A stretch of DNA of 64,000 nucleotides from Rhizophagus irregularis (taxonomy: Eukaryota > Glomeromycota > Glomeromycetes > Glomerales > Glomeraceae): positions 2,108,001-2,172,000 of the forward strand of contig NC_089440.1 in the NCBI RefSeq assembly GCF_026210795.1, given 5' to 3'. Below are positions 32,433 to 43,079 of the stretch, piece by piece (position 1 is the first letter of the stretch; each line of letters starts with the position of its first letter). The position numbers and the translations under genes are program-made. The notes beneath the pieces were generated by a model, which saw only the letters and a list, made by a program, of their open reading frames with translations, did not search any database and was not told the DNA's origin.

Positions 32433-33687
32433 TCGTTTCTTTTTCTTCTTATTAGAATTTTAGCATTTTAGGGCTAAGTTACCTTAGTACTAGGATGTCC
32501 TAATCCTTTTTTTTCCGTTTTTATCTACTCTAACTCGGTTGTGTTTTAGAGTAGCTAGTTTTTTACAAAAATCCTAGTCAGGGTTTGCTTTTTAGCAGAC
32601 GAAGTTTTATATTGTGTTTTATATAGTTTTATACTAGCTCTAATTAATCAATGTAATTCTCCTGGCTCGCCTTAAAATAAAATAAAATAAAATACATTTT
32701 TTATTAAATTTTTCATAAAAAAATTTGGTTGGTCAAACGGTTGGTCAAACGGTCAGTCAAATGGTCTGTCAGAAGTCTTGACCAACTGATATCAGTCACG
32801 GTCATGACCAGTCATAATCGGTTAATGACCATGACCGTCTTTCTGGCATTATTTCTATTAACTTAGTACATGTCTCTATTCCAAACTTGAGAAATATACT
32901 CCCACAAAGCATCTCTTCTTCTAATTATATTATTTGACGCCCTGAGTCAAATATCTACATCATTCCAAAGATGTTCAATTGGGTTTAAGTCAGGGGATTG
33001 CGCTGGCTACGGTAACTGGAAGATAACATCTGAAACATCTAATTCATAGTATCGCAGGGTCTCCATAAAGTCTTCACTTAATATTTTGCAATGAAGTTCC
33101 GCGTTGAGCCCTCCTTTAAGAAACCTATACCGCGTGAGGTGAAACAACCCTATACAAAAATGCTTCTGCCACCAAACTTTACTGTAGGTTTAATGTGAGC
33201 ATCTTTGAGCAGTTCTCCTTACTTCCTCCAACAGTATTCACGTCCATCAGAGCCAAATATTTGGAATTTTGAAAACTACCCTACTCCAGTCTTGTACAAT
33301 CCAATCCTTAAATCTCTTAGCAAAATCAAGCCTCTTTTTGCGATGTTTTTTGGATAGAAGAGGTTTTTTATGTTTTGCTCTCGCAGCAGAACCATTTTTT
33401 CTTAATACTCTAGGTATAGTCTCAGCGCTAACCTCGATATCTTCATTAACTTGTATAGATTTTGTTAATAAAACAGTGGTTGTACACTCTCCTGTCAATA
33501 AGCATCTTATAACAGTACGTTCATTACGTTCGTTTAACTTGGGTGGTCAGCCTGAATGCTGTTTATCTTTAACATTACCAGTTTTCTCATATTTCTTTTT
33601 AAGTCTTAGTATCACTCAGTGGACATGTCACATAACATATCAATCACTAATTAAAAAATTGTACCACAAAAATGATCTGCACAAAGT

Positions 33688-35616
33688 GATGTAATATATG
33701 TAAGACTCTTTCCCGAATACATTTTTTACGAAAATTTCTGCGTATTAATTTTTTTTAAAAAATAATCCCTTTTATTAAATTTTATTACATAAATATAAAA
33801 AATGTCTATGAATAAGAGCCGAACACCAAACGAAGAAACTTTAAACTTCGTTTCCAAGTTTAATGAAATTTATTTTCAAACTTTTACACACCACTTAAGT
33901 TCTTTTGTACAGGACGGTTTCCTCAAGGACTTATTTGAAAAGAACCCCTCAGTACCTAAGGATAAAGCCCAGTAACTGATACAGAAGTATGGCGACACAG
34001 CCAACCCTGTGAACTTCACTTCACAAGCTCAAGCTACGAATATACGACCCACCACCCTTTTGCTAATATTTTCTATAGCGCTATATGCTGCGTCCAGGTC
34101 TTGGGAAAATTTTTCACACCAATTCCTTTGCAATTTTGGCAATATGGGTGTTGATGATGATGACGACGATGCAGAATCTCAGAATACTGATGATTATCTA
34201 ATGGATGCGTCACCTTTTTTTGAGCAAGATGTAGATGATCTAATACGCCAAGGATTCCAAAAACCACCAAATCCAGTACTTATAAAGCTTCCATCAATGC
34301 CTGATATAGTAATGACCCTGTTGATCAAACTGTAATACCTGAAAATTCCTGGAAGAAAGATAAACAAAAGGCGCGTGTTACAGATGATAAACAAATCAAG
34401 AACCAATCAACGAAGGCAAAACCTGATGTGAAAACATCAGCCAAAAATTCCCAAAAGAGAAAAAAATCATCCGAACTGGAAGCTACACAGATACTGACAG
34501 GATATGAAGCTGTCGGAGAGGAGCAAGAGCGAATCTGAAACATAATAGTTTACAATATCCTGTATACCTGGGACCTGCAGAAAATATTAGCAGAGTTAAA
34601 ACTTTGGGGGAACGCTATTAAATGTTCCGTTAAATGGCAACATAAGTATCAGACTCTTAGAGCCAAGATAGCACTTTCCTCCTTTGCCCTTCCCCAGTTT
34701 AATAAATATTGGACGACAGACCTGGGAGGTATGCCCGTCAGATAGTTCCCTGCAAGTTGGACTTTACGAGAAAGAAAACAACGTGAGAAGTTCCAAGCCA
34801 TTATTCATGACATTCCGGAGGATATGATGATGGCTACCTTGTGGACGGACTGTAAACCAGGTGAATTTTTAATGAAGTGCGGTGCTAGCTCATTTAAAGT
34901 AATTCAAACAAGTAAAGGAAGGAGGAAACTTGTGGCCTATTTCGAGAATTGGGAGACCATACTAAGGGCCTTAGATACGCCACAGTTTTTCGTACCTAAC
35001 GGTAAGGAGTTGAAATGGTGTCGACACTCCATCCCTATCTTAAAGAAAGTACAAAGTAAACCGAAGGCTAAAAATACACCGAATACGAAAAAGTCAGGTA
35101 GTCTGACAAAAATTTGGACAGTAATCAGCCTAAGAAGAAGGATAAACCTGCATCCTCGAAAAAAGTCCCTAAAAATAATAACCAGGAGGAGAAGTACCCG
35201 AATACTCAGAAGAAGGCAAAGAAATCCTCGAAGAAAAAGGGTAATAATAAAGATAACAAGGCGGTTTTAGCAGAAATTTTAACTTTATTACAGAAACTAG
35301 TTTAGCCTATACTTTGATTAGCGGTTTTACAAATTTCAGAATTGTATTATTTTTAGGATAGAATATATTTATGTGTTGTACCATAATTTCTTGGAAAGAG
35401 GACTTGTCCTCTCCACTTTTTTTCCCCCACCTTTTTTTTACTCAGTGTGTTCGCCTGGATTATTATCGGACATGGTAGTAGTGCAGGTCTTTTTTTTCAG
35501 GAAGTTCGGGTCAGCTTCCAGTGTTGATGGTAGGATTCGGTTAGGTGGTACTATATTATAGTCATGCCTTTGTAAAATTCTCTCCCTACTTCACATAAAA
35601 TAAATATATAAATAAA
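33688..35616 (+). mobile_element. NL-17: full-length NL element with 14-bp TSD
   Basis: GATCTGCACAAAGT occurs at 33674-33687 and 35617-35630. Fifteen extra bases (33688-33702) lie before the conserved AGACTCTTTCCCG start. ORF1 starts near 33801 but has a stop near 33973 and a frameshift near 34316. The conserved TGA is at 34536-34538. The C-terminal part is at 34824-35305 in two overlapping frames, and the 3' UTR carries a degraded (AAAT)n tail. It interrupts the Tc1 transposase. Confidence 0.9.
34824..35305 (+). pseudogene. NL-17 C-terminal ORF, frameshifted
   Basis: MMMATLWTDCKPGEFLMKCG through ELKWCRHSIPILKKVQSKPK is in one frame. A one-base deletion near 35095 moves the lysine-rich tail into the frame 35114-35305, which ends AVLAEILTLLQKLV. 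Apart from this shift it matches the NL-4 ORF. Confidence 0.7.
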
Positions 35617-35630
35617 GATCTGCACAAAGT

Positions 35631-36234
35631 CACAAATGTTTTGAAGTTTTCTCTTAAGTAAAGCCTTTTCAGACATTAGTAAACTTTTATTCTTCAGGTT
35701 CTTACCTACTCGTTTCAACCTTTTATTTAACAAAATAACGCTTATTTGAGAAGTTTATATTAGGCTAACTTTTCCTACTTTTTTGACTTCAACCCCAGAT
35801 GCAAGTTTGTATGAAAACTAAATATTATTTAAAGTACTTAAATACATGTAAATTTTTATAAGGAATCGAAATGCTTAATAAGTAAAAGGTTGGTTTGATA
35901 ATAAAATATTTATTAAATCCATGATTTTTGATTTTTTCTGTAGTTTGTCTATATTAACATTGCAAAAATTACATGTATAAATTTAATTTTAATAGCATAA
36001 AAAGAATATTTGACGTATATTACATACTGTAATCAAATAATAAATAAATATTTTTCAAATTTATATATTAAATAAAATGTAACAGTCATCATTAATAAAA
36101 ATTTTTCAATATGTATTCAATTTCAATAAAAATTGTCTCACAAAGACTTTAAAATATTTTGAATTTATGTGCAAAATTTCAGTATATATTATTATGTGAG
36201 ATAGAGTAAAAATTTACTGTTATACAAATTTCAT
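35631..36234. other. AT-rich interior of the Tc1-like element
   Basis: No convincing gene is seen. The left end continues the interrupted Tc1 region beyond NL-17. The remainder is low-complexity AT-rich sequence with a TTACATGTATAAATTT segment, possibly another old insertion. Confidence 0.4.
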
Positions 36235-36430
36235 AGTAAAAAAGTCCCTATGCCGATCCGTGACATGACCGGTGTTTGGTATGGTTGTATGATTTATGAC
36301 TTCCACAGCCAATTTTGGCAGCAATTTCTTTTGAAGCAAATCCACATTCAATCATCATAATTACCTGTGCTCTTTGTTTTATAGTGATTTTGGTCTTTAG
36401 TTTATAAACAAAAAATATATAATTTCGAAA
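36235..36430 (-). pseudogene. Second Tc1 transposase remnant (N-terminal helix-turn-helix)
   Basis: The minus strand reads ITIKQRAQVIMMIECGFASK and EIAAKIGCGS, then in another frame NTGHVTDRHRDFF. This is the standard start of a Tc1 DNA-binding domain. It duplicates the NVKD...PPKL region near 33600, so it comes from a different Tc1 copy. Another CAAAAGTAACGCACCATG end at 36528-36546 supports a second nested element. Confidence 0.6.
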
Positions 36431-36821
36431 AGTTTTTGTAAGTATATAAGTATTTTATTAATATTACATTATCATTAATTATAAAAAAAAAAATTTTACT
36501 AATAAAGACTTTTCTTAATAAAAATGGTCAAAAGTAACGCACCATGATTTGGAGGAAAAATAACGTAATAGAGTTTTTTTATTACACAAGAAAGGAGTAG
36601 GTATTTATATGTTAAAGATCTACATCTATATTGTTTATTTTGAAAATATTAGATTAAACGGATTTGTTTTGATCGATAAATACATGATTTATCATTTTAA
36701 AAAGTTTGGTGCATTTTTTTTGTGAGCCACTGTATTTTCAGTTATTTTAATTTTTGTAAAAATTATAAGAAATTAAAAAATTTATTGAATGGCATAAAAA
36801 ACTTTTGAAATATTAAGAAAT

Positions 36822-37112
36822 TTTAGACCATCTTATGATTTTCAATTTGAAAATTTGATATTTTGAATTTTCAAGAATTAGTAAAAAAACAAGTTTAAAT
36901 ACCTATTTTGGTAATAACTTTAACTCCTTAAAATTAATATAGATTTTAAAGTAATTTATTTATATTGAATTATATGATATATTTCTATTTTTATTTAATG
37001 AGTTGAATAAACAGGTTTGTAACTTGATTTTTTACTGGTTTTTAAAAAATTCAAAATATCAAATTTTCAAATTAAAAAATCATAGGGTGGTCTTACAATT
37101 TTGCAATCAGCT
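36822..37112. mobile_element. MITE family A, copy 2 (left end eroded)
   Basis: The right end ACAATTTTGCAATCAGCT and both palindromic arms are clear. The left terminal 20 bp are replaced or eroded. The central region is closely similar to copy 1 with a small insertion. Confidence 0.8.
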
Positions 37113-37179
37113 ATAATAAGTCATATATTCAAAATTGTATAACCAAAAATTTTTATTTGTATAACAATAATGATTTTTA

Positions 37180-37338
37180 GGGTGCTGTCAGATATTACCT
37201 AATATTTTATGGGGAGGGGGATAACTAAAGATCTTAGGTTACATACAATATTATATAAGGAATTATATATATAACATATCTTACCTAAGGGGTAAGCTCT
37301 TATATTAAAGTGATATTAGGTAATATCTGACAGTGCCC
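37180..37338. mobile_element. PIF/Harbinger-type MITE, TTA target
   Basis: The element is 159 bp. The ends GGGTGCTGTCAGATATTACC and GGTAATATCTGACAGTGCCC are nearly perfect inverted repeats, flanked by TTA on both sides. A 3-bp TTA duplication with GGG ends fits PIF/Harbinger. Confidence 0.8.
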
Positions 37339-37549
37339 TTATTATAAGTAAGATTTTCATTTTGTATAATGTATATTAGAATTTTTTTTATATACATTTA
37401 AAATTTTTTAAAGTTTTTTTTATTTTTTGTTTAAGAAATTTTTAAGATATTTTTTAGTAAAGTAGAAATTGTTTTTTGTTTGAGAAGTTTTTAAGGGTTC
37501 GTTTAAAGAAATTTTTTTAAAATTCATTTACAAAATTAAAAAAAATACA

Positions 37550-37830
37550 TTTTATCACATATCTCAGCATTCAGTAAAGAAATGAAACACAGCTTATTAG
37601 ATTCGTCTCAATACGATGAGTCAAATGGTGGTAGTTTCATATTTCTAGGTGCAATAGATGCCGAGTTATGTGATAAAATGTAAAATGCATAGTAGATGAA
37701 AATACAAATTGCCGATGTGTGGTATAGCTTAATATCTATCACAAGCTGTGTTCCATCATTTTACGATCACTGAGTGATGAAATATATAACAAAATGTATT
37801 TTCTTTTATTTTGTAGTATACATCCAAATT
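37550..37830. repeat. Palindromic repeat carrying the GATTCGTCT module
   Basis: ACATTTTATCACATA near 37550 faces TATGTGATAAAATGT near 37682. Between them is GAAACACAGCTTATTAGATT followed by CGTCTCAATACGATGAGTC, the module also present at 15100, 16000 and 51931-53350. A further partial copy (AGCTGTGTTCCATCATTTTA) follows at about 37745. No gene. Confidence 0.65.
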
Positions 37831-37938
37831 TTTGTATAAAACTTACTATATTATACATATTGGGCATCAATATCTATAAGGTATTTATAAAAATTTTATT
37901 TAAGTTATTTTTTAATAATTTTTTTTAAGAAAATTTTA

Positions 37939-38215
37939 CAGCAGATTGCAAAATTGTAAGACCACCCTATGATTTTCAATTTGAAAAATTTGATATTTTG
38001 AATTTTTCAAGAATTAGTAAAAAGTAATAACTTTAACTCCTTAAAATTAATATATATTTTAAAGTAATTTATTTATATTGAATCATACTATTTTTATTTA
38101 AGGAGTTGAATAAACAGGTTTTTAACTTGATTTTTTACTGGTTTTTAAAAATTCAAAATATCAAATTTTCAAATTAAAAAATCATAGGGTGGTCTTACAA
38201 TTTTGCAATCTGCTG
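37939..38215. mobile_element. MITE family A, copy 3 (clean TA duplication)
   Basis: CAGCAGATTGCAAAATTG and its exact inverse lie at the two ends, with TA at 37937-37938 and 38216-38217. This is the best-defined copy and sets the family ends. Confidence 0.88.
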
Positions 38216-38349
38216 TAATAATATTTATTTTGAAATTTTTCTTTAAAAATTTTTTTTTTATATAAACTCAGATTCATAATTGTATAATTTATAATAAAAT
38301 TTGAACTTATGTAATGATTTTGTATAAATCTTCTAATAAAATTAGGCAT

Positions 38350-39070
38350 ATAAAGTTATATTACAATTTTGGGTCTGGATCTGAGTTGTATATGTATTCT
38401 TTGGGGTCTTGTATGGATGAGGTACTTTGCAGAATGGATCGCATCACAAGCAGAACCAAGAAGTGGATCCATTAGTAAAGCAGAACAAGTCGAGTAAACA
38501 GAAACAGGAGGAGGATTCTTTGCAAAACATAAAACCAAACAGTTTGCCAAAGCTATGGAAAAGGATCTGGATAGTACAGCGAAACTAACCTTGTTAGCAG
38601 AAATCAAGTTCTTACTTAATAAGATAGTCAACTGATGGGATGCCTGGGCTATTCTGGTGAGCTATAGGCAGGGCTAATAGAACACTATAGTAGTTACTCA
38701 TTATTCAATTTTACTAATTCCCTTTTTTTATTTCTTTATTTTTTACCCTGGCTTTTTTTGTTGAACTCCTTTTATTTTTTTTTGGTCCTGAGTTTTGTGT
38801 TGCAGTTACAGTGAATCTTGTTGGGTGCTCATAGGACAAAGACCTGGAGGAGGGAATCCCTTCTAAGAAAGGACATTTTCTAAAGTGGACTTACTCCACT
38901 AGTCCAGAGTTTCAATCTGACAGTATACATATAATTGCCCTGAGTAGTGAATGGATGGTTTAGTTCCTAATAATGTTAGATTTTATTTTTATTTATGTAA
39001 TCTCAATGTAATAGTTAGGCATAATTTTCTAATAAAGGTCCCAAATGTGCTACAGCCAAAAAAATAAAAA
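38350..39070 (+). mobile_element. NL-18: divergent NL relative, 3' half
   Basis: A basic region (QNQEVDPLVKQNKSSKQKQE, then after a shift KHKTKQFAKAMEK) ends LTLLAEIKFLLNKIVN and stop at 38632-38634. This is the same closing helix as AVLAEILTLLQKLV of the other copies. The 3' UTR contains a TTACCCTGGC segment, and an A-rich end lies near 39060-39080. It is the most diverged family member seen. Confidence 0.55.
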
Positions 39071-39479
39071 AACAAAATATTTTTATATTATTTTTTTAAA
39101 ATTTGCATTAAATATATTTGATAAGATAAATATAAAAAAATAGATAAGTTATTAGATAAGTTGATCAGTAAATAGCAGATATTAAATATATATTTAAAAC
39201 TAATGATTATTCAAATCAATAGCCCATAAAAATTAGTTTACAAGAAAAGATATATCCTGATATGTATAGTTGCCACTAAAATTATTAATACAGTTACGTT
39301 ATGCATATACTATAATCACAAAAACTGTAAACTGTAATTGCCATAATGCTATAATGTGTAATATGCCGTAAATAAATAAGACTAAATTTATTATGTGACA
39401 TTACACTAATTTTCAAAAAGAAAATTTTATCTCTCATTATGGTTTATTTCAAATAATGGAAAATCATTTTTAGAGAATG

Positions 39480-39975
39480 TAAATTTTTAGCTTGAACAAT
39501 TTGTTGAGAATAGTTTCCTAAAAACTTTATTTAATAAGAATCCACAAGCTATGGACAAAGCAACGCTTCTAATAGATATATTTAGTGAGTCTGCCAACCC
39601 AAATAACTTTGCTTTTCAGTCACAGGTGATGAATATAAAACTTACCACCATTTAATTTTACTACCTGCTTTGTAGCTGAAAATTTTAATTAATTAGGCAA
39701 AATTTTTTTATTATTTTTTTGACTGAGGACTCTTGTTAAGATTATGCTTTGGTAGAGTAAAATAGGGTTCTGTAAAGATGTAACTTGAGTTGCGGCCAGG
39801 CCTGCACACCTTTATGCGATGAGACTGTGCAACTACCTTAAAGCTTCTTTCCTGGTGATTGGATTAATTCTGTTTATAGTTAATTTTTTCATTTCATATT
39901 TTTTATGTAACTTTCTTCTGGATAGAATAATGGTCATTTATATTAAAAATAAAAATAAAAATAAAATACTAAAAT
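39480..39975 (+). mobile_element. NL-19: decayed NL fragments (ORF1 piece plus 3' UTR)
   Basis: 39490-39655 reads LEQFVENSFLKTLFNKNPQ, DKATLLIDIFSESANPNNF and MNIKLTT, an NL-3/NL-21-type ORF1 piece. After a deletion, 39720-39975 matches the NL-3 3' UTR (ACTTGAGTTGCGGC, CCTGC) with an (AAAAAT)n tail. The core and C-terminal regions are missing. Confidence 0.6.
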
Positions 39976-40767
39976 GTAACACCAAAAATGTAGTAAAAAA
40001 AAATGTAATGCTAAAAAAAAAAGTACTAAAAAATGTCAATTTATTCAAAAGTTAATTAACAATGTGAATTTTGAAAAGTCATTAACTTTAATTCTTTTCA
40101 AAGGAAAATGGGCTAAAGAGAATATTTGAGAGCACAGACTTGTGAAATAGTCATGAATAATTGTCCCTTCCAACTATATCTAATTGGTAAAACTGGTACA
40201 AGCCTTTTACCTTCTTCAGTAACAATAGCTGGCACAAAATAGTTGACAAATTCTATTAAAATAGCAATAGGAAATAAAGAAGGTGGCTGGTTTTCTTTAA
40301 AATATGATTTCTTGGATAATACCCACTGATCTATTAGCCAAACCAACTTCTATCCATAAGTTAATCCTAAGTATAATTCTTTCTCCTCATGCAATAATAA
40401 TTGAGCCTTGAGTTCTTATTCACCTCTTTACTTCCTGTATGAATAGCTTTGATTAGAGCAACAGAACAATTTAATGATTTAAGCTTATTAATATTAAATT
40501 TAGCAATATCGTACTTTTGAGGTATAAAACATATGGCATCTGAGAACATATATTTGCAATAATATGGCTCTAAACTTGTACTGTACATCTGATTCACCTG
40601 ACTGACATTGAGCTTATAGATTTCACAGAACTGTCTATATGTCTAGATACTGTCAGAGAAAAAACTCTTTCCCAAAATTCTTTTTTTACGAAAATTTCTA
40701 TGTAATAATTTTTTTTTAAAAAATAATCCCTTTATTAAATTTTATTACACTTTTAAAAATAATAAAA

Positions 40768-41516
40768 ATGAATAAGGAAATGAGTAGAATAAAACGATAC
40801 GAAGAAGCTGTAGACTTCGTTTCAAACTTTAACGATATATTTTATCAAAATATTTCACACACTTTAGGTTCTCATATCGAAGACGGTTTCCTCAAAGACC
40901 TATTTACCAAGAACCAGTTAAAGACTGTAGATAAAAGACAGTTATTGATAGAGAGGTTTAGCGAAACTACCGACCCTGAGAACTTTGCTGCACAAGCTCA
41001 AGCTACGAACATACAACCCACCACCCTTTCGCTAATATTTTCTATAGTGTTACATGCTTCGTCCAAGTCATGGGAAAATTTTATGGCCCATTACTTTCTC
41101 AAATTTGGCGATTTGGGTGATGATATATCTGATGAAATGGATAGTTTATCAGAGGATGATCCTGATGCAATGGAATTTCAACGTCAGCTTGACGAATTAA
41201 GGAAGAGATCATCAAAACCAGTAGTTGAAACGCCTCCAATACTGCCAGATGTGGACATGACCCTGTCGATCAAACTGTGATACCTGAAATTTCCCAGAAG
41301 AAAGATAAACAAAAGGCGCGTGTTACAGATGATAAACAAGTCAAGAACCAATCAATAACGGCAAAACCTGATGCCAAAACGCCAGCAAAAAATTCCCAAA
41401 AGGAAAAGAATTTATCTGTACCTGAGGCCACTCAAATACTGATAGGATACGAAGCTGTCAGAGAGGAACTAGAGCGAATACGAGACATAATAGTTTACGA
41501 TATCCCATATACCTAG
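40768..41516 (+). pseudogene. NL-20 ORF1, one frameshift
   Basis: MNKEMSRIKRYEEAVDFVSN starts the ORF. Signatures are HIEDGFLKDLFTKNQ, LLIERFSETTDPENFAA, NIQPTTLSLIFSIVLHAS and SWENFMAHYFLKFGDLGD, then an acidic linker and PPILPDVDMT. A one-base deletion at about 41268-41277 shifts to the frame IPEISQKKDKQKARVTDD, which ends RIRDIIVYDIPYT. It shows that ORF1 and the core were once one continuous protein. Confidence 0.75.
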
Positions 41517-41761
41517 GACCTGCAGAAGATTATAGCAGAGTTAAAGCTTTGGGTAATACTATCAAATGTTCTATTAAAACATAAGTATCAGACTCTTCGA
41601 GTCAAGATAGCACTATCTTCATTTGCCCTTCCCAGTTTAACAAATATTGGACAACGGACCTGGAAGGTATACCAGTTATATGGTTCCCCACAAGTTGGAC
41701 TTTACGAGAAAGAAAACAACATGAAAAGTTCCAAGCTGTCATTCACAACATTCCGAAGGAT

Positions 41762-42241
41762 ATGACGATGGCTACCTTGTGGATGGACCGTAAACCATGT
41801 GAATTTTTAATGAAGTGCAGTGCCAGCTCATTTAAAATTATTCAAACAAGCAAAGGAAGGAGGAAACTTGTGGCCTATTTTGAGAATTGGGAGACCACAC
41901 TAAGGGCCTTAGATACGCCACAGTTTTTCTTATCTAAAGATAAGGAGTTAAAATGGTGTCGACACTCTATTCCTATCTTGAAGAAGAAAGCACAATCTAA
42001 ACCGAAGGCTAAAAATACCCCAGACAAGAAAAAACCTAAAGTAGGTAAAGTCTCAGATAGTAATCAGCCTAAGAAGAAGGATAAAGTTTCGTCCTCGAAA
42101 AATACCAAGCAAAATAATAATCGATTGAAAACTCCAAACGTTCAGAAGAAGACAAAGAATCTCTCGAAGAACACAGATCGTGACAAGGATAACAAGGAGG
42201 TTTTAGCAGAAATTTTGTCCCTGCTGCGTAAGTTAGTTTAG
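41762..42241 (+). CDS. NL-20 C-terminal ORF, 159 aa, lysine-rich
   Basis: The ORF is intact from MTMATLWMDRKPCEFLMKCS to EVLAEILSLLRKLV. The conserved 75-residue segment is close to NL-4 and NL-6. The basic tail is shorter and differently arranged (KKPKVGKVSDSNQPKKKDK, QKKTKNLSKN). The closing leucine-rich helix is conserved even in NL-18, which suggests it mattered for function, perhaps for multimerisation or partner binding (inference). Confidence 0.65.
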   Translation: MTMATLWMDRKPCEFLMKCSASSFKIIQTSKGRRKLVAYFENWETTLRALDTPQFFLSKDKELKWCRHSIPILKKKAQSKPKAKNTPDKKKPKVGKVSDSNQPKKKDKVSSSKNTKQNNNRLKTPNVQKKTKNLSKNTDRDKDNKEVLAEILSLLRKLV

Positions 42242-42770
42242 TCTTTCGTTAGATTAGTTCTAATATGTATTATTTTGTTAGGTAGAAATTTTTGCGTTAC
42301 CTTTCGCTGGAATACTCTTTTCTTATTCCTATTCTATAATGGTAGTGTTATAGAATAGTTTTTTTTTAAAATTCTAGTCAGGGTCTGATTTTTTTTGGGC
42401 GAAGTTTATTATTGTATATTCGTTACAACTATTTGTTGAATTTTAATTATCAATGATATCCTCTTGGCTTACCTTAAAATAAAATAAAATAAAATGTCTA
42501 GATACTATCATTTGACAATGGATTTTCTTGAGAAATTTTTGAATACATTAGTCTATTGTGTACTGGTAGAAGCTGACCAAAATCTCTGACCAAGATTATT
42601 GAGCATCTACTAAAGAGGACCCTATACATCACATATACAACTCAGAGGTTGACTTTTTGAAAAATATGGCATAGCGCCTTTATCTTTATTAATTTATTAG
42701 AAACATTTACAATTAAACAAAATACAATAAAAGAAATAATAAAAAAATGAACTAACTAAAAATAAAGCTA

Positions 42771-42949
42771 CCGTAAAGTCTCAATTATAAGCAACCTTTT
42801 TTGTTATAGAATGTGCTTATATTTGGGTAAATTTATATATTTGGTACATTGTAGTATTGGCATAGTGTTGGTTTAAGGGTGCTTTCAGGTAATATTTTTA
42901 AAATCTGGGATGCTTATATTTGGGGGTGTTTATATTCAGGACTTTACAG
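42771..42949. mobile_element. MITE with CCGTAAAGTC ends and TA target
   Basis: The left end CCGTAAAGTCTCAATTATAA and the right end TTATATTCAGGACTTTACAG are inverted repeats, with TA at 42769-42770 and 42950-42951. It is 179 bp with no ORF. By the TA target it is probably Tc1/mariner-type. Confidence 0.7.
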
Positions 42950-43079
42950 TATATAGTATATTTCAAGCATAGTAGATGCAACTATACTAATCAGACAATG
43001 AAAAGTGCATCCATTATAAAAATTGTTACCCAGTTTTGCTAAGAAAGCAGTTATTCAATAGCACCATTAGACAACCCAG

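Larger units (their letters stand above)
30858..32693 (+). mobile_element. NL-16: full-length NL element with 17-bp TSD
   Basis: It is flanked by ACATTTTTTATTAAATT at 30841-30857 and 32694-32710. It has the conserved leader, ORF1 at 30958-31623, the conserved TGA at 31669-31671, a core with small deletions, a C-terminal region (lysine-rich ORF at 32172-32432) and a 3' UTR ending CTCGCCTT plus (AAAAT)n. This tail type differs from the (AAAT)n of NL-4 to NL-7 and is shared with NL-20. Confidence 0.92.
30489..32837. mobile_element. hAT-type MITE with GGTCGGTC repeats, split by NL-16
   Basis: The left end AGGGATGGCAACGGTCGG resembles hAT termini. The flanking TCTTTCT at 30482-30488 and 32838-32844 is a 7-8 bp duplication, with one mismatch if counted as eight. 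Inside, GGTCGGTC/GACCGACC units (30500-30590) face GGTTGGTCAAACGG units (32725-32830) as an inverted arrangement. NL-16 lies between, so the MITE was originally about 0.5 kb. Confidence 0.7.
30435..33690 (-). pseudogene. Tc1 transposase, interrupted by a hAT-type MITE and by NL-17
   Basis: The N-terminal DNA-binding part reads KKYEKTGNVKDKQHSG (with a stop before PPKLNERNERTV) near 33540-33610. The central part (33247-33498) reads IPRVLRKNGSAARAKHKKPL and RLDFAKRFKDWIVQDWSRV. The downstream PAQSPDLNPIEHLW motif is at about 32970-33010. The reading enters the MITE at 32837 and resumes at 30481, ending RIQDIINAKEGYMRW and a stop at 30435-30437, the usual Tc1 C-terminus. Stops and shifts make it inactive. 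Confidence 0.85.
30144..36732 (-). mobile_element. Tc1-like element, split by three later insertions
   Basis: The ends CAGTGGCTCACAAAAGTAAC (30144) and its inverse TGTGAGCCACTG (36732) lie between TA dinucleotides (30142-30143, 36733-36734). It contains a broken Tc1 transposase on the minus strand, a hAT-type MITE (30489-32837, itself carrying NL-16), NL-17 (33688-35616) and a second Tc1 helix-turn-helix remnant. The ends resemble those of the foldback element at 14445. Confidence 0.75.
40656..42493 (+). mobile_element. NL-20: full-length NL element with 17-bp TSD
   Basis: ATGTCTAGATACTGTCA at 40639-40655 is matched by the same sequence with one change at 42494-42510. It carries the leader, ORF1 (40768-41280, continuing in another frame 41277-41516), the core, a C-terminal ORF (41762-42241) and a 3' UTR ending TTGGCTTACCTT plus (AAAAT)n. 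It has arginine CGA (41481-41483) where other copies have TGA, so the reading passes directly from ERIR into DIIVYDIPYT. It stops at a TAG replacing tryptophan at about 41514-41516. Confidence 0.92.
40113..42640 (-). pseudogene. PIF1-like helicase pseudogene, split by NL-20
   Basis: On the minus strand, 42510-42620 reads ILVRDFGQLLPVHNRLMYS and ENPLSNDS, the GDxxQLPPV-type region of PIF1 helicases, with the acidic Walker-type residue degraded. NL-20 then interrupts. 40367-40620 resumes YRQFCEIYKLNVSQ, SDAICFIPQKYD and KLKSLNCSVALIKAIHTGSK. 40113-40346 gives PPSLFPIAILIEFVNYFVPA and KRLVPVLPIRYSWKGQ. The helicase C-terminal motif with HKSQG is not found. PIF1-like helicases occur both as host-type genes and as Helitron domains. 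Which applies here is unclear. Confidence 0.7.

Noticed and set aside
33269-33694. 141-aa plus-strand reading
   Set aside because: It is the antisense of the Tc1 transposase, which has recognisable motifs on the minus strand.
38356-38631. 91-aa minus-strand reading
   Set aside because: It is antisense to the NL-18 lysine-rich region, whose sense strand ends in the family-typical closing helix.
19819-40055. Small AT-rich readings such as 39819-40055
   Set aside because: They cover 3' UTR and A-rich tail sequence and encode mostly hydrophobic or lysine-asparagine runs with no motif.
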